Assembly (NCBI GenBank): GCA_027074135.1
Contig: JALTDM010000090.1
Span: 1-11,649, forward strand
Source of the DNA: Bacteroidales bacterium
Lineage (GTDB): Bacteria; Bacteroidota; Bacteroidia; Bacteroidales; JALTDM01
Reading direction: 5' to 3'
Length of the DNA: 11,649 nucleotides
Numbering within the stretch: the first letter of the stretch is position 1; every line of letters starts with the position of its first letter. Made by a program: the position numbers and the translations under genes. Shown in pieces: positions 1 through 6,743 of the stretch. The notes below the pieces were generated by a model. The model did not search any database. It was not told the origin of the DNA and worked only from the letters and a program-made list of their open reading frames with translations.

Positions 1-109
1 TCCACATAATTATTAAAAGTGGAAAAACACTTCAATTAGCAAATTACCATAAAATAACTAAGGAATATTTTTTGTTAATCCAGTAACGGATTATAAAAAG
101 TTACAAGTT

Positions 110-580
110 ATGTCAGCAAAAAAAACATTACTGACAATACTATTTGTCAGCCTATTACAAGTAGTTGGGTTTTCCCAAGCAATACCTGATAGTTCAAATG
201 TCAATGTACAAATAAAAGTAAACAGAGACACAAGTGGAAATTTTGTCAGTTATGATTCTACGGTAGTAATAACTTGGAAAGGTAATAATTCAAGTGCGCT
301 AAATTCAGATTCTATTTATAAACAATTTTTTAGTGATTTCAAACCATTTTATGAAGAAGACTCAACATTTGCAAAGTTTTTTGATATCAAACCGGAACAA
401 CATTTATTTGACATGGAAAAAGAATTTAACCGAATGGACCAAATGTTTATCAGACAAATGCAAATGATGATGAATAATGACTTTTTTGAAAATCTAGAAA
501 CAAAACCTACCAAACCACACAATAAAAACACATCAGGATCAGTTAAACAGAAAATGAATTTTAATACCATAAAAATTTAG
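110..580 (+). CDS. Small secreted protein of unknown function at the head of the ABC operon
   Basis: The 156-residue product starts with a clear signal peptide: a KK pair at residues 4-5, a hydrophobic core at about 7-20, and a likely cleavage after the FSQA at 21-24. The mature protein is therefore periplasmic or surface-located. Residues 30-56 look beta-rich and contain a 'DTSGNFVSYDST' stretch. Residues 69-130 are rich in Phe, Asp and Met, with a Met cluster at 117-121, and the tail is basic and rich in Asn and Lys. I see no catalytic motif and do not recognise a named family. It ends 5 nt before the ABC ATPase gene, so the two are probably co-transcribed and it may serve the transporter. 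A loose -7-like TATTTTTTG at 66-74 could be the promoter, but its spacing is one base too long. The start is supported by the signal peptide beginning right at this ATG. Confidence 0.8.
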   Translation: MSAKKTLLTILFVSLLQVVGFSQAIPDSSNVNVQIKVNRDTSGNFVSYDSTVVITWKGNNSSALNSDSIYKQFFSDFKPFYEEDSTFAKFFDIKPEQHLFDMEKEFNRMDQMFIRQMQMMMNNDFFENLETKPTKPHNKNTSGSVKQKMNFNTIKI

Positions 581-585
581 GTGCT

Positions 586-1509
586 ATGAGAATAGAAGTC
601 AGAGATTTAACCAAACGCTACGGTCCACAGTTGGCTGTTGACAACATCAGTTTTACCGTAGATACAGGAGAAATTGTCGGATTCTTGGGGCCAAACGGCG
701 CTGGAAAAACAACCACAATGAAAATTATTACAAATTTCATCGCACCGACCTTCGGCGATGTTTTTATTAATGGAATATCCATACGAGAGCAGCCTAATGA
801 AATAAAACGGCATATAGGTTACCTACCGGAAAGCAACCCGTTATACAATGACATGCCGGTAATTGATTATCTCAAATTTGTAGGCGAACTCTTAGACATT
901 AATAATCTTACAGGAAGGATAAAAGATGTTATTGAAAAAGTTGGACTTTACGATGAAAAACACAAAAAAATAGGAGAACTGTCCAAAGGATATAAACAAC
1001 GTGTAGGACTGGCACAAGCAATAATTCATGACCCTGAAATACTAATTCTTGATGAACCTACCAGTGGACTTGACCCTAATCAAATTGTAGAAATCCGTAA
1101 ACTTATCCGTGAACTCGGGAAAGAAAAAACCGTTATTCTCAGCACTCATATACTTCCTGAAGTTGAAGCAATAACAGATAGAATACTTATTATAAACAAA
1201 GGTAAAATTGTTGCTGATGGAACGTCTGAATCATTGAAAACACAAGCAACGGAAAATGAGAGTCTAATAGTTGAAATAGAAGGCGGCTCTCCTTCAGAAG
1301 TTTTATCAAAACTTAATGAATTGGCAACTGTCGGCAAAGTTGACATAACATCAAGAGAAGGTAATAAGTTTGAAGTTACATCAAGACCTGGCTTATCATC
1401 AAGAAAAGATATTTTTACAATGTGCGTAAACAATAATTGGTTCTTAACACAACTAACTCCCGTTGAAAGGAAATTGGAAGATATTTTTAGACAATTAACA
1501 TTAAATTAA
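586..1509 (+). CDS. gldA: GldA-type ABC transporter ATP-binding protein
   Basis: Cytoplasmic ATPase subunit of an ABC-2 type transporter, 307 residues. Visible motifs are Walker A GPNGAGKT at 35-42, signature LSKGYKQRV at 132-140, Walker B ILILDEP at 152-158 with catalytic Glu157, the D-loop SGLD at 160-163 and the switch His188 in STH. The Q-loop reads GYLPESNPLY at 79-88, with Pro-Glu instead of the usual Gln; this is normal in the ABC-2 drug/Gld branch. Residues about 215-307 form the C-terminal extension seen in that branch. The gene lies 5 nt after the secreted protein and 13 nt before the permease, so it is part of an operon. The 'GYLPE.NPLY' and 'SKGYKQRVGLAQA' segments look GldA-like. 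The gldA symbol is a family label only, since nothing here shows gliding motility and close relatives work in non-gliding bacteria. Confidence 0.9.
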   Translation: MRIEVRDLTKRYGPQLAVDNISFTVDTGEIVGFLGPNGAGKTTTMKIITNFIAPTFGDVFINGISIREQPNEIKRHIGYLPESNPLYNDMPVIDYLKFVGELLDINNLTGRIKDVIEKVGLYDEKHKKIGELSKGYKQRVGLAQAIIHDPEILILDEPTSGLDPNQIVEIRKLIRELGKEKTVILSTHILPEVEAITDRILIINKGKIVADGTSESLKTQATENESLIVEIEGGSPSEVLSKLNELATVGKVDITSREGNKFEVTSRPGLSSRKDIFTMCVNNNWFLTQLTPVERKLEDIFRQLTLN

Positions 1510-1522
1510 AAATATTTATGGT

Positions 1523-2245
1523 ATGAAAACAATTTGGATAATTACAAAAAAAGAACTTGCATCATATTTTGATTCGCTGATAGCCTATGTACTTATTGTT
1601 TTGTTTTTGGGATTCAGCGGATTTTTCACATGGCTTTACGGCACGGATATTTTTCTAATAGGTCAAGTAGACCTCAGACCTTTTTTCAATGTAGCATATT
1701 GGACATTATTCTTTTTTATACCTGCACTTGCAATGAGAAGTGTTTCTGAAGAAAAATCAAGCGGTACAATAGAGCTATTACTTACAAAACCTGTTACAGA
1801 CTGGCAACTTATATTGGGTAAATACCTGGCTAACCTTATTGTTATATTTATCGCGCTTGCACTTACTGCACCTTATGTAATTACTCTTGCTAATATCGGT
1901 AACCTTGATGCCGGAGCAACATTACTTGGATATACAGGACTACTATTTATGAGTTCCGCATATATAGGCATCGGAATTTATGCCAGTAGCATTACAAAAA
2001 ATCAAATAGTAGCTTTCCTTATTGCACTATTCATAGGATTATTTTTCCATATAATATTTTCAGTTTTCGCCAATAATATGTCAGGAGGGGTAGCTGAAAT
2101 GTTTTCATATTTAGATATGAGTACCCATTTTAACAGTATTTCCCGTGGAGTACTTGACACCAAAGATGTAATTTATTTTGCATCACTCACATTTTTAGGT
2201 CTGTTTTTCTCGGTTTTAACATTATCAAAAAGGAATTTAAACTAA
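1523..2245 (+). CDS. gldF: ABC-2 type permease, GldF-like
   Basis: Inner-membrane permease of 240 residues, with about six hydrophobic segments near residues 18-38, 52-72, 100-122, 133-155, 160-182 and 213-234. After the second segment comes a charged loop, MRSVSEEKSSGTIELLLTKP (71-90). This is the hallmark ABC-2 permease motif, in which EEKxxGTxExLL is thought to contact the ATPase. The short single-domain layout and the immediately downstream GldG-type gene match the GldF branch. It is 13 nt from both flanking genes, so the ATPase, permease and auxiliary protein are very likely made together as one complex. The substrate cannot be read from sequence. Confidence 0.9.
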   Translation: MKTIWIITKKELASYFDSLIAYVLIVLFLGFSGFFTWLYGTDIFLIGQVDLRPFFNVAYWTLFFFIPALAMRSVSEEKSSGTIELLLTKPVTDWQLILGKYLANLIVIFIALALTAPYVITLANIGNLDAGATLLGYTGLLFMSSAYIGIGIYASSITKNQIVAFLIALFIGLFFHIIFSVFANNMSGGVAEMFSYLDMSTHFNSISRGVLDTKDVIYFASLTFLGLFFSVLTLSKRNLN

Positions 2246-2258
2246 AAAACTTGGTGCT

Positions 2259-3773
2259 ATGAATATTAAAAGGTATTACATATCGGCGGCATTAATAGTT
2301 GCAATTGTAATAATAATAGACTTAATTTCCGTTGATGTATTTGTACGATTCGATTTTACAGATAATCATCAATATACATTAAGTGAAGCAACAAAAAACA
2401 TTTTGAGGAACTTGGATAAACCTATAACCATAAAGGCTTATTTCTCAAAGGATTTACCACCTAAAATAGCAAATATCCGAAGGGATTTTAAAGATTTACT
2501 GATAGAATATGCAAACATCTCAAAAGGCAAAGTAAAATACGAAATCATAAACCCAAACGAAAATGAAAAGTTAGAAGCACAAGCCGTACAAGATGGCATA
2601 CAACCTGTTATGGTCAATGTAAGAGAAAAAGATCAAATAAAACAACAAAAAGCATATTTAGGGGCAGTAATTATGTATGAAGAAAAAAAAGAAGCTATTC
2701 CATTTATACAGCCTGGTGCACCAATGGAATATTTACTGTCATCTGCTATAAAAAAACTTACTTTGAAACATAAACCAATAGTAGGATTAGTTCAAGGTCA
2801 AGGAGAAGCAAGCCTAAACGAAATGCCTCAAGTTATCAGTCAATTAAAAATGCTTTATGAGATAAGAGAATTCAATTTAAATGACACAGCTACAATACCA
2901 CAAGACTACAAAGCATTGTTAATCATTGACCCTGCAGACTCATTTACAACCGGAGAACTGAATATTTTGAATAATTATATAAAAAATGGGGGACATATGC
3001 TTATAGCATACAACCGTGTTTATGGTAACTTACAAAATATGTATGCAACACCTAACAATACAGGACTTGAATCTTGGCTTATTAAACATAAAATATCAAT
3101 ACCTGCTAAACTTGTAATAGACGCATCTTGCGGAATGGTTACTGTACAACAAGAACGTGGTATGTTCCGATTTATGTCAAACGTTGCTTTCCCATATTTT
3201 CCTATAGCAAAAAACTTTTCTAAACATCCTATTTCCTCAGGATTAGAACAAGTGATTTTCCCATTTGTTAGTCCTGTTGAATATGTTGGAGACAGTACAA
3301 TTAAATATACTCCATTAATATATAGCTCTGAGAAATCAGGGTTGGTCAAAACCCCTGTTTACATAAACATACAAAAACAATGGACAGCAACAGACTTTAC
3401 AGACAAAAAAATTGTTCTTGCAGCTGCTTTTGAAGGTAAATGGGATAATGGCAAACCGGCAAAAATAGTAGTATTTGGTGATGCCGATTTTTGTATAAAT
3501 GGCAAAGGACAAGAAAGCGTACAACTTGGTGACGATAATGTAAACTTATTTGTAAACGCTGTAGATTGGCTATCTGATGACACGGGCCTTGTAGGACTTA
3601 GAACTAAAGCTGTTACAGCAAGACCTATAAAAGAACTTGATGACAGTACAAAAACACTATTAAAATATCTTAACTTTTTGCTCCCATTATTACTTATTAT
3701 AGGTTACGGAATTTTCAGAGCACAACGAAATAAAATTAAGAGAATTAAAAGGATGGGAGAATACTACAAATAA
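2259..3773 (+). CDS. gldG: GldG-type ABC transporter auxiliary protein
   Basis: A 504-residue protein with a membrane helix at each end (about 7-26 and 470-488) and a large domain between them, expected in the periplasm. The N-terminal part has the family pattern 'RFDFTDNHQYTLSEATKNIL' at 30-49, followed by 'ITIKAYFSKDLP' at 56-67. The middle, around 173-240, resembles the GldG/ABC_transp_aux fold ('PIVGLVQGQGE', then 'ALLIIDPADSFTTGELNILNNYI'). The tail after the last helix is strongly basic and should be cytoplasmic. Known family members are encoded beside an ABC-2 permease and ATPase, exactly as here, and are needed for that transporter. The biochemical role is not established; older annotations call it a substrate-binding component. 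The GGTGCT just before the ATG is the same as before the ATPase gene. Confidence 0.87.
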   Translation: MNIKRYYISAALIVAIVIIIDLISVDVFVRFDFTDNHQYTLSEATKNILRNLDKPITIKAYFSKDLPPKIANIRRDFKDLLIEYANISKGKVKYEIINPNENEKLEAQAVQDGIQPVMVNVREKDQIKQQKAYLGAVIMYEEKKEAIPFIQPGAPMEYLLSSAIKKLTLKHKPIVGLVQGQGEASLNEMPQVISQLKMLYEIREFNLNDTATIPQDYKALLIIDPADSFTTGELNILNNYIKNGGHMLIAYNRVYGNLQNMYATPNNTGLESWLIKHKISIPAKLVIDASCGMVTVQQERGMFRFMSNVAFPYFPIAKNFSKHPISSGLEQVIFPFVSPVEYVGDSTIKYTPLIYSSEKSGLVKTPVYINIQKQWTATDFTDKKIVLAAAFEGKWDNGKPAKIVVFGDADFCINGKGQESVQLGDDNVNLFVNAVDWLSDDTGLVGLRTKAVTARPIKELDDSTKTLLKYLNFLLPLLLIIGYGIFRAQRNKIKRIKRMGEYYK

Positions 3774-3828
3774 TATCTTAATGAATTAATGTATTAATTG
3801 GTTAATATAATAATAAAAAATTGGAGTT

Positions 3829-4797
3829 ATGAAAAATAAACAAAACCTAATTTACTTTGGTGTATTAATAATTCTCGTTTTGATATATGCCGGAATTAAA
3901 TTGGGAAACTATAAGCCTGAAAAAAATTTTGATTCTACTTCGTTGGCAATAAAAGATACGGCACAAATTGCAAAAATTTATATCTCGTCACAATCTGAAC
4001 CTGACGGAGTTTATGTTATAAAAAATAAAGGGAAATGGATTGTCAAAAAAGATTCCAAGCACGCGACAGCCGACATCAATATGATAGCAAGTATGCTGTC
4101 GGAACTTGCCAACCTCAATATAGAAAGCGTTGTGGCAACAAGTCCAGATAAATGGAAAGATTACGAACTTACTGACTCTGCAGCCACAATTGTAAAACTC
4201 TTTGACCAAAACGGAAACACTATTCGTGAATACTACATAGGAAAATTCAGATTCAAAAGGACACAAACACCTAATGGAATGGGAACAAATGGGACACCTT
4301 ATACATTTGTTAGAACAGGAGCATCAAATGATGTTTATCTGGTAAAAGGTATGCTTTCTATAACATTCAACAGGAATTTCAACAATCTACGCAACCAAAT
4401 GATAGCAAAATTAGTTAAGAATGATGTAAATAAAATAAATTTCACAATGCCTGATTCAGGATATTATTTGGTAAAAAAAGATTCTGCATGGCTAATAAAT
4501 GGTAAAGATTCTGCAGACTTCAACAAAGTCGATTCGTATTTAAATTCAGTAGGATGGTTGTCGGATTCACATTTTGACGATAATTTCGTTCCTAAAAAAG
4601 GCCCGATTTACACAGTAACATACCAAGGGAAAAATTTCACTCCAATAACTATACGTATTTATCAAAAAGATAGTCTTAATTATGTTGTCAATTCTACTTA
4701 TAATCCGGAATCATATTTCGTAACATTAAAAGAACATTTGGTGGACAGATTGATAAAACAGAAAGATTATTTTAATAAAACTGAAAAAAAACAATAA
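3829..4797 (+). CDS. DUF4340 domain protein, ABC-2 cassette partner
   Basis: A 322-residue protein with one N-terminal membrane helix (about 7-24) that anchors a periplasmic domain. Residues 60-140 carry the DUF4340 pattern: a 'VYVIKNKGKWIVKKD' strand pair, a helix 'ADINMIASMLSELANL', then 'YELTDSAATIVKLFD' and 'REYYIGK'. The half-pattern returns at about 214-250 ('YYLVKKDSAWLINGKDSADFNKVDSYLNSV'), so the protein appears to contain two related modules. DUF4340 genes often follow a GldG-type gene in ABC-2 cassettes, and this one follows it after 55 nt. That gap holds a low-complexity dyad, AATTAAT-GT-ATTAATT at 3784-3799. No catalytic residues are evident. Its function is unknown and is inferred from the neighbours to be accessory to the transporter. 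Confidence 0.85.
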   Translation: MKNKQNLIYFGVLIILVLIYAGIKLGNYKPEKNFDSTSLAIKDTAQIAKIYISSQSEPDGVYVIKNKGKWIVKKDSKHATADINMIASMLSELANLNIESVVATSPDKWKDYELTDSAATIVKLFDQNGNTIREYYIGKFRFKRTQTPNGMGTNGTPYTFVRTGASNDVYLVKGMLSITFNRNFNNLRNQMIAKLVKNDVNKINFTMPDSGYYLVKKDSAWLINGKDSADFNKVDSYLNSVGWLSDSHFDDNFVPKKGPIYTVTYQGKNFTPITIRIYQKDSLNYVVNSTYNPESYFVTLKEHLVDRLIKQKDYFNKTEKKQ

Positions 4798-4816
4798 TAA
4801 AACAGCTAAAAATTTT

Positions 4817-4824
4817 TACTTTTG
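4817..4824 (+). promoter_or_regulatory. Promoter -7 box for the DUF1573 gene
   Basis: TACTTTTG is an exact match to the Bacteroidota -7 consensus TAnnTTTG. It lies 33 nt before the ATG at 4858, in the 60-nt gap after the DUF4340 gene. No convincing TTTG appears at -33. The predicted start of transcription is about 4831. Confidence 0.55.
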
Positions 4825-4857
4825 AAAAAATGTAAGGACACATAAAAATTCATAGAA

Positions 4858-6042
4858 ATGAAAGCATTAAAAGTAGCAATCTTGATGGCGGCAACAATTA
4901 TGATTGCAGCGCCATGGGCAAAAATCAAAGCCCAAACACAGAAACCCAAAATTACATTTAAAGAAACTAATTTTGATTTTGGGAAATTCCCTGAAGAAAG
5001 AGGTAAAGTTTCACACACTTTTGAATTTACAAATACCGGTGGAGAACCTCTTATTATAAACAAAGTAAGAAGCAGCTGTGGATGTACTGTACCTGAATGG
5101 TCAAAAAAACCTATTCCTCCGGGTGGGAAAGGTTTTATAAAAGCAACTTATAATGCCAGTCACAGACCGGGCAAATTTACCAAAACAATAACAATAAATT
5201 CCAATGCAATAAATTCCGTAATAGTATTAAGGATAAAAGGTGAAGTAATTCCAAAGAAAAAAACTTTAAAAGATCTTTATCCACAAAAATTCGGTGTATT
5301 GCGTGCAAGAAGTAATCATATTGCAATGATGAAAATAAAAAACACCGAAACAAAAACTGACTCAATGGAAATAATTAACGATAGTGACGAACCAATTACA
5401 ATAGGATTCCAACTTGTTCCGAAACATCTTACAGTAAAAGCAGTACCGGAAAAATTAGGACCACACAAAAAAGGTCATATTGTAGTAACTTATGATGCAT
5501 CAAAGAAAAATGATTGGGGATATGTAATCGACCGCATGTATGTAACTCTCAACGGAAAAAGAATCACGACAAACAGACTTAATGTAAGTGCAAACATTGT
5601 GGAAGATTTTTCAAACGTTGACCCCAAAAAAGCTCCAAAAATAGAATTCGATCAAATTGATTACGATTTTGGAGAAGCTACAGATGGAGATCTCATAACT
5701 CACAAATTTAGTTTCAAAAACACAGGCAAAAGCGACCTTATTATAAGAAAAGTGAAATCCAGTTGTGGTTGTACTGCAACATTAGTTGGAGATAAAGTGA
5801 TTAAAAAAGGTAAAAAAAGTTACATAGAAGCCAGATTCAATACTCGAGGAAGAGGTGGACATAAACAATATAAAACAATTACAGTAATTTCAAATGATCC
5901 TGAACATCCTCAAGTTATTCTAAGATTGCACGGTATGGTAAAAAGAAAACAACCTGCAAATGGACAAAAAACCGGTATGCCTGCTAATATCAAACCGAAA
6001 ACATCAAGCAAAGCCAATGCTAAACCAAATAAAAAACATTAA
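4858..6042 (+). CDS. Exported protein with two DUF1573 domains
   Basis: A 394-residue exported protein with a signal peptide at 1-25 (cleavage probably after AKIKA). It contains two clear DUF1573 domains, immunoglobulin-like beta sandwiches of the ASH/MSP type, at about 31-130 and 261-360. Each has the family core FDFG or YDFG, then HxFxFxNTG, then SSCGCT (72-77 and 302-307), then a Lys/Gly-rich turn and TITVxSN. A third region, about 137-250, also looks beta-rich but lacks the SSCGCT motif, so it may be a degenerate middle copy. The tail from 362 is basic and low-complexity (Lys, Asn, Pro, Ala). The family is common in Bacteroidota cell envelopes, but no reaction is known. The repeated Cys-Gly-Cys could form disulfides or bind metal; this is inference. 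It has its own promoter and terminator, so it is a single-gene unit. Confidence 0.88.
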   Translation: MKALKVAILMAATIMIAAPWAKIKAQTQKPKITFKETNFDFGKFPEERGKVSHTFEFTNTGGEPLIINKVRSSCGCTVPEWSKKPIPPGGKGFIKATYNASHRPGKFTKTITINSNAINSVIVLRIKGEVIPKKKTLKDLYPQKFGVLRARSNHIAMMKIKNTETKTDSMEIINDSDEPITIGFQLVPKHLTVKAVPEKLGPHKKGHIVVTYDASKKNDWGYVIDRMYVTLNGKRITTNRLNVSANIVEDFSNVDPKKAPKIEFDQIDYDFGEATDGDLITHKFSFKNTGKSDLIIRKVKSSCGCTATLVGDKVIKKGKKSYIEARFNTRGRGGHKQYKTITVISNDPEHPQVILRLHGMVKRKQPANGQKTGMPANIKPKTSSKANAKPNKKH

Positions 6043-6063
6043 AATAGCAAGTGTTAATCTACT

Positions 6064-6094
6064 AAAAAGCCGCTTTAGTGCGGCTTTTTATTTT
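6064..6094 (+). terminator. Intrinsic terminator after the DUF1573 gene
   Basis: AAAAAGCCGC (6064-6073) pairs perfectly with GCGGCTTTTT (6080-6089) around the 6-nt loop TTTAGT, and is followed by further T residues. The A-tract on the 5' arm means it could also work in the opposite direction. Confidence 0.92.
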
Positions 6095-6221
6095 ATACAA
6101 AATTTAACATATCCATTAAAAGTCTAATAGTTCCGTAAAAATAATTGTATAGAATAATCAATCAACACCAAAAAGGTTAATTTTTTTTACCCACAACACA
6201 CTTTTTATTAAAAACTTTTCG

Positions 6222-6229
6222 TTATTTTG
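6222..6229 (+). promoter_or_regulatory. Possible promoter -7 box for the Lrp-family gene
   Basis: TTATTTTG differs from TAnnTTTG only at the second base. It lies 25 nt before the ATG at 6255, in the gap after the terminator. The rest of this gap (6095-6221) is AT-rich and shows no other gene or strong repeat. A promoter is expected here because a terminator precedes and three closely spaced genes follow. Confidence 0.4.
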
Positions 6230-6254
6230 CAAATTCAATAATAAATTTTCAAAA

Positions 6255-6722
6255 ATGAAAACAATAGATCAAACAGATAAAAAAATCCTGTCTTACTTAC
6301 TAAAAGATGGAAAACTGTCAAATACCGTTTTAGCATCAAAATTAAACCTGTCACCGGTAGCAGTATTTAAGCGGATAAACAAACTCAAAGAAGCCGGTAT
6401 AATAAAATCTACACAAATAGAAATTGATTTGAAAAAACTCGGCTTTAACACCTGTGCTTTTATCGGCATACAAATTGCTTTGGTTGGTAAAAGTTCACAT
6501 TCAAAAGTGTTTGATGCAATAAAAGACATACCAGAAGTTGTTGAAAGCCACCACGTTTCAGGCAGATATTCGCTTTTCATCAAAGTTGTGGCAAAAGATA
6601 ATGAAGATCTGAAAAACATAATTGTAAACAAAATCCAATCGATAGAAGGTGTAGTAAGCACCGAAACATTTATTTCCCTTGAGCGTGGTTTTGTTCGCAC
6701 CGTAAATATTAACCAACTGTAA
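6255..6722 (+). CDS. Lrp/AsnC family transcriptional regulator
   Basis: At 155 residues it has the usual family length. Residues 1-50 are the AsnC-type winged helix-turn-helix: 'IDQTDKKILSYLLKDGK', then a recognition segment 'NLSPVAVFKRINKLKEAGII' at 31-50. Residues 68-145 are the effector-binding RAM domain, with the conserved 'VSGRYSLFIKVVAKD' at 101-115 and 'IEGVVSTETFISLE' at 130-143. Such proteins form dimers and higher assemblies and bind DNA in response to an amino acid or related ligand. The ligand here cannot be deduced. It sits 21 nt upstream of the large membrane protein gene, so it may be co-transcribed and control its own operon, although Lrp regulators often act elsewhere. Confidence 0.93.
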   Translation: MKTIDQTDKKILSYLLKDGKLSNTVLASKLNLSPVAVFKRINKLKEAGIIKSTQIEIDLKKLGFNTCAFIGIQIALVGKSSHSKVFDAIKDIPEVVESHHVSGRYSLFIKVVAKDNEDLKNIIVNKIQSIEGVVSTETFISLERGFVRTVNINQL

Positions 6723-6743
6723 AAAACATAAAACCACAACCAA

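Noticed and set aside
1..23. Short inverted repeat TCCAC...GTGGA at the left edge, possibly a terminator
   Set aside because: Only a 5-bp stem with a 13-nt loop and no T run on this strand; the upstream context is outside the window.
3784..3799. AATTAATGTATTAATT dyad between the GldG-type and DUF4340 genes
   Set aside because: Made only of A/T arms in a very AT-rich gap full of TTAAT runs; expected by chance, and no regulator or terminator features go with it.
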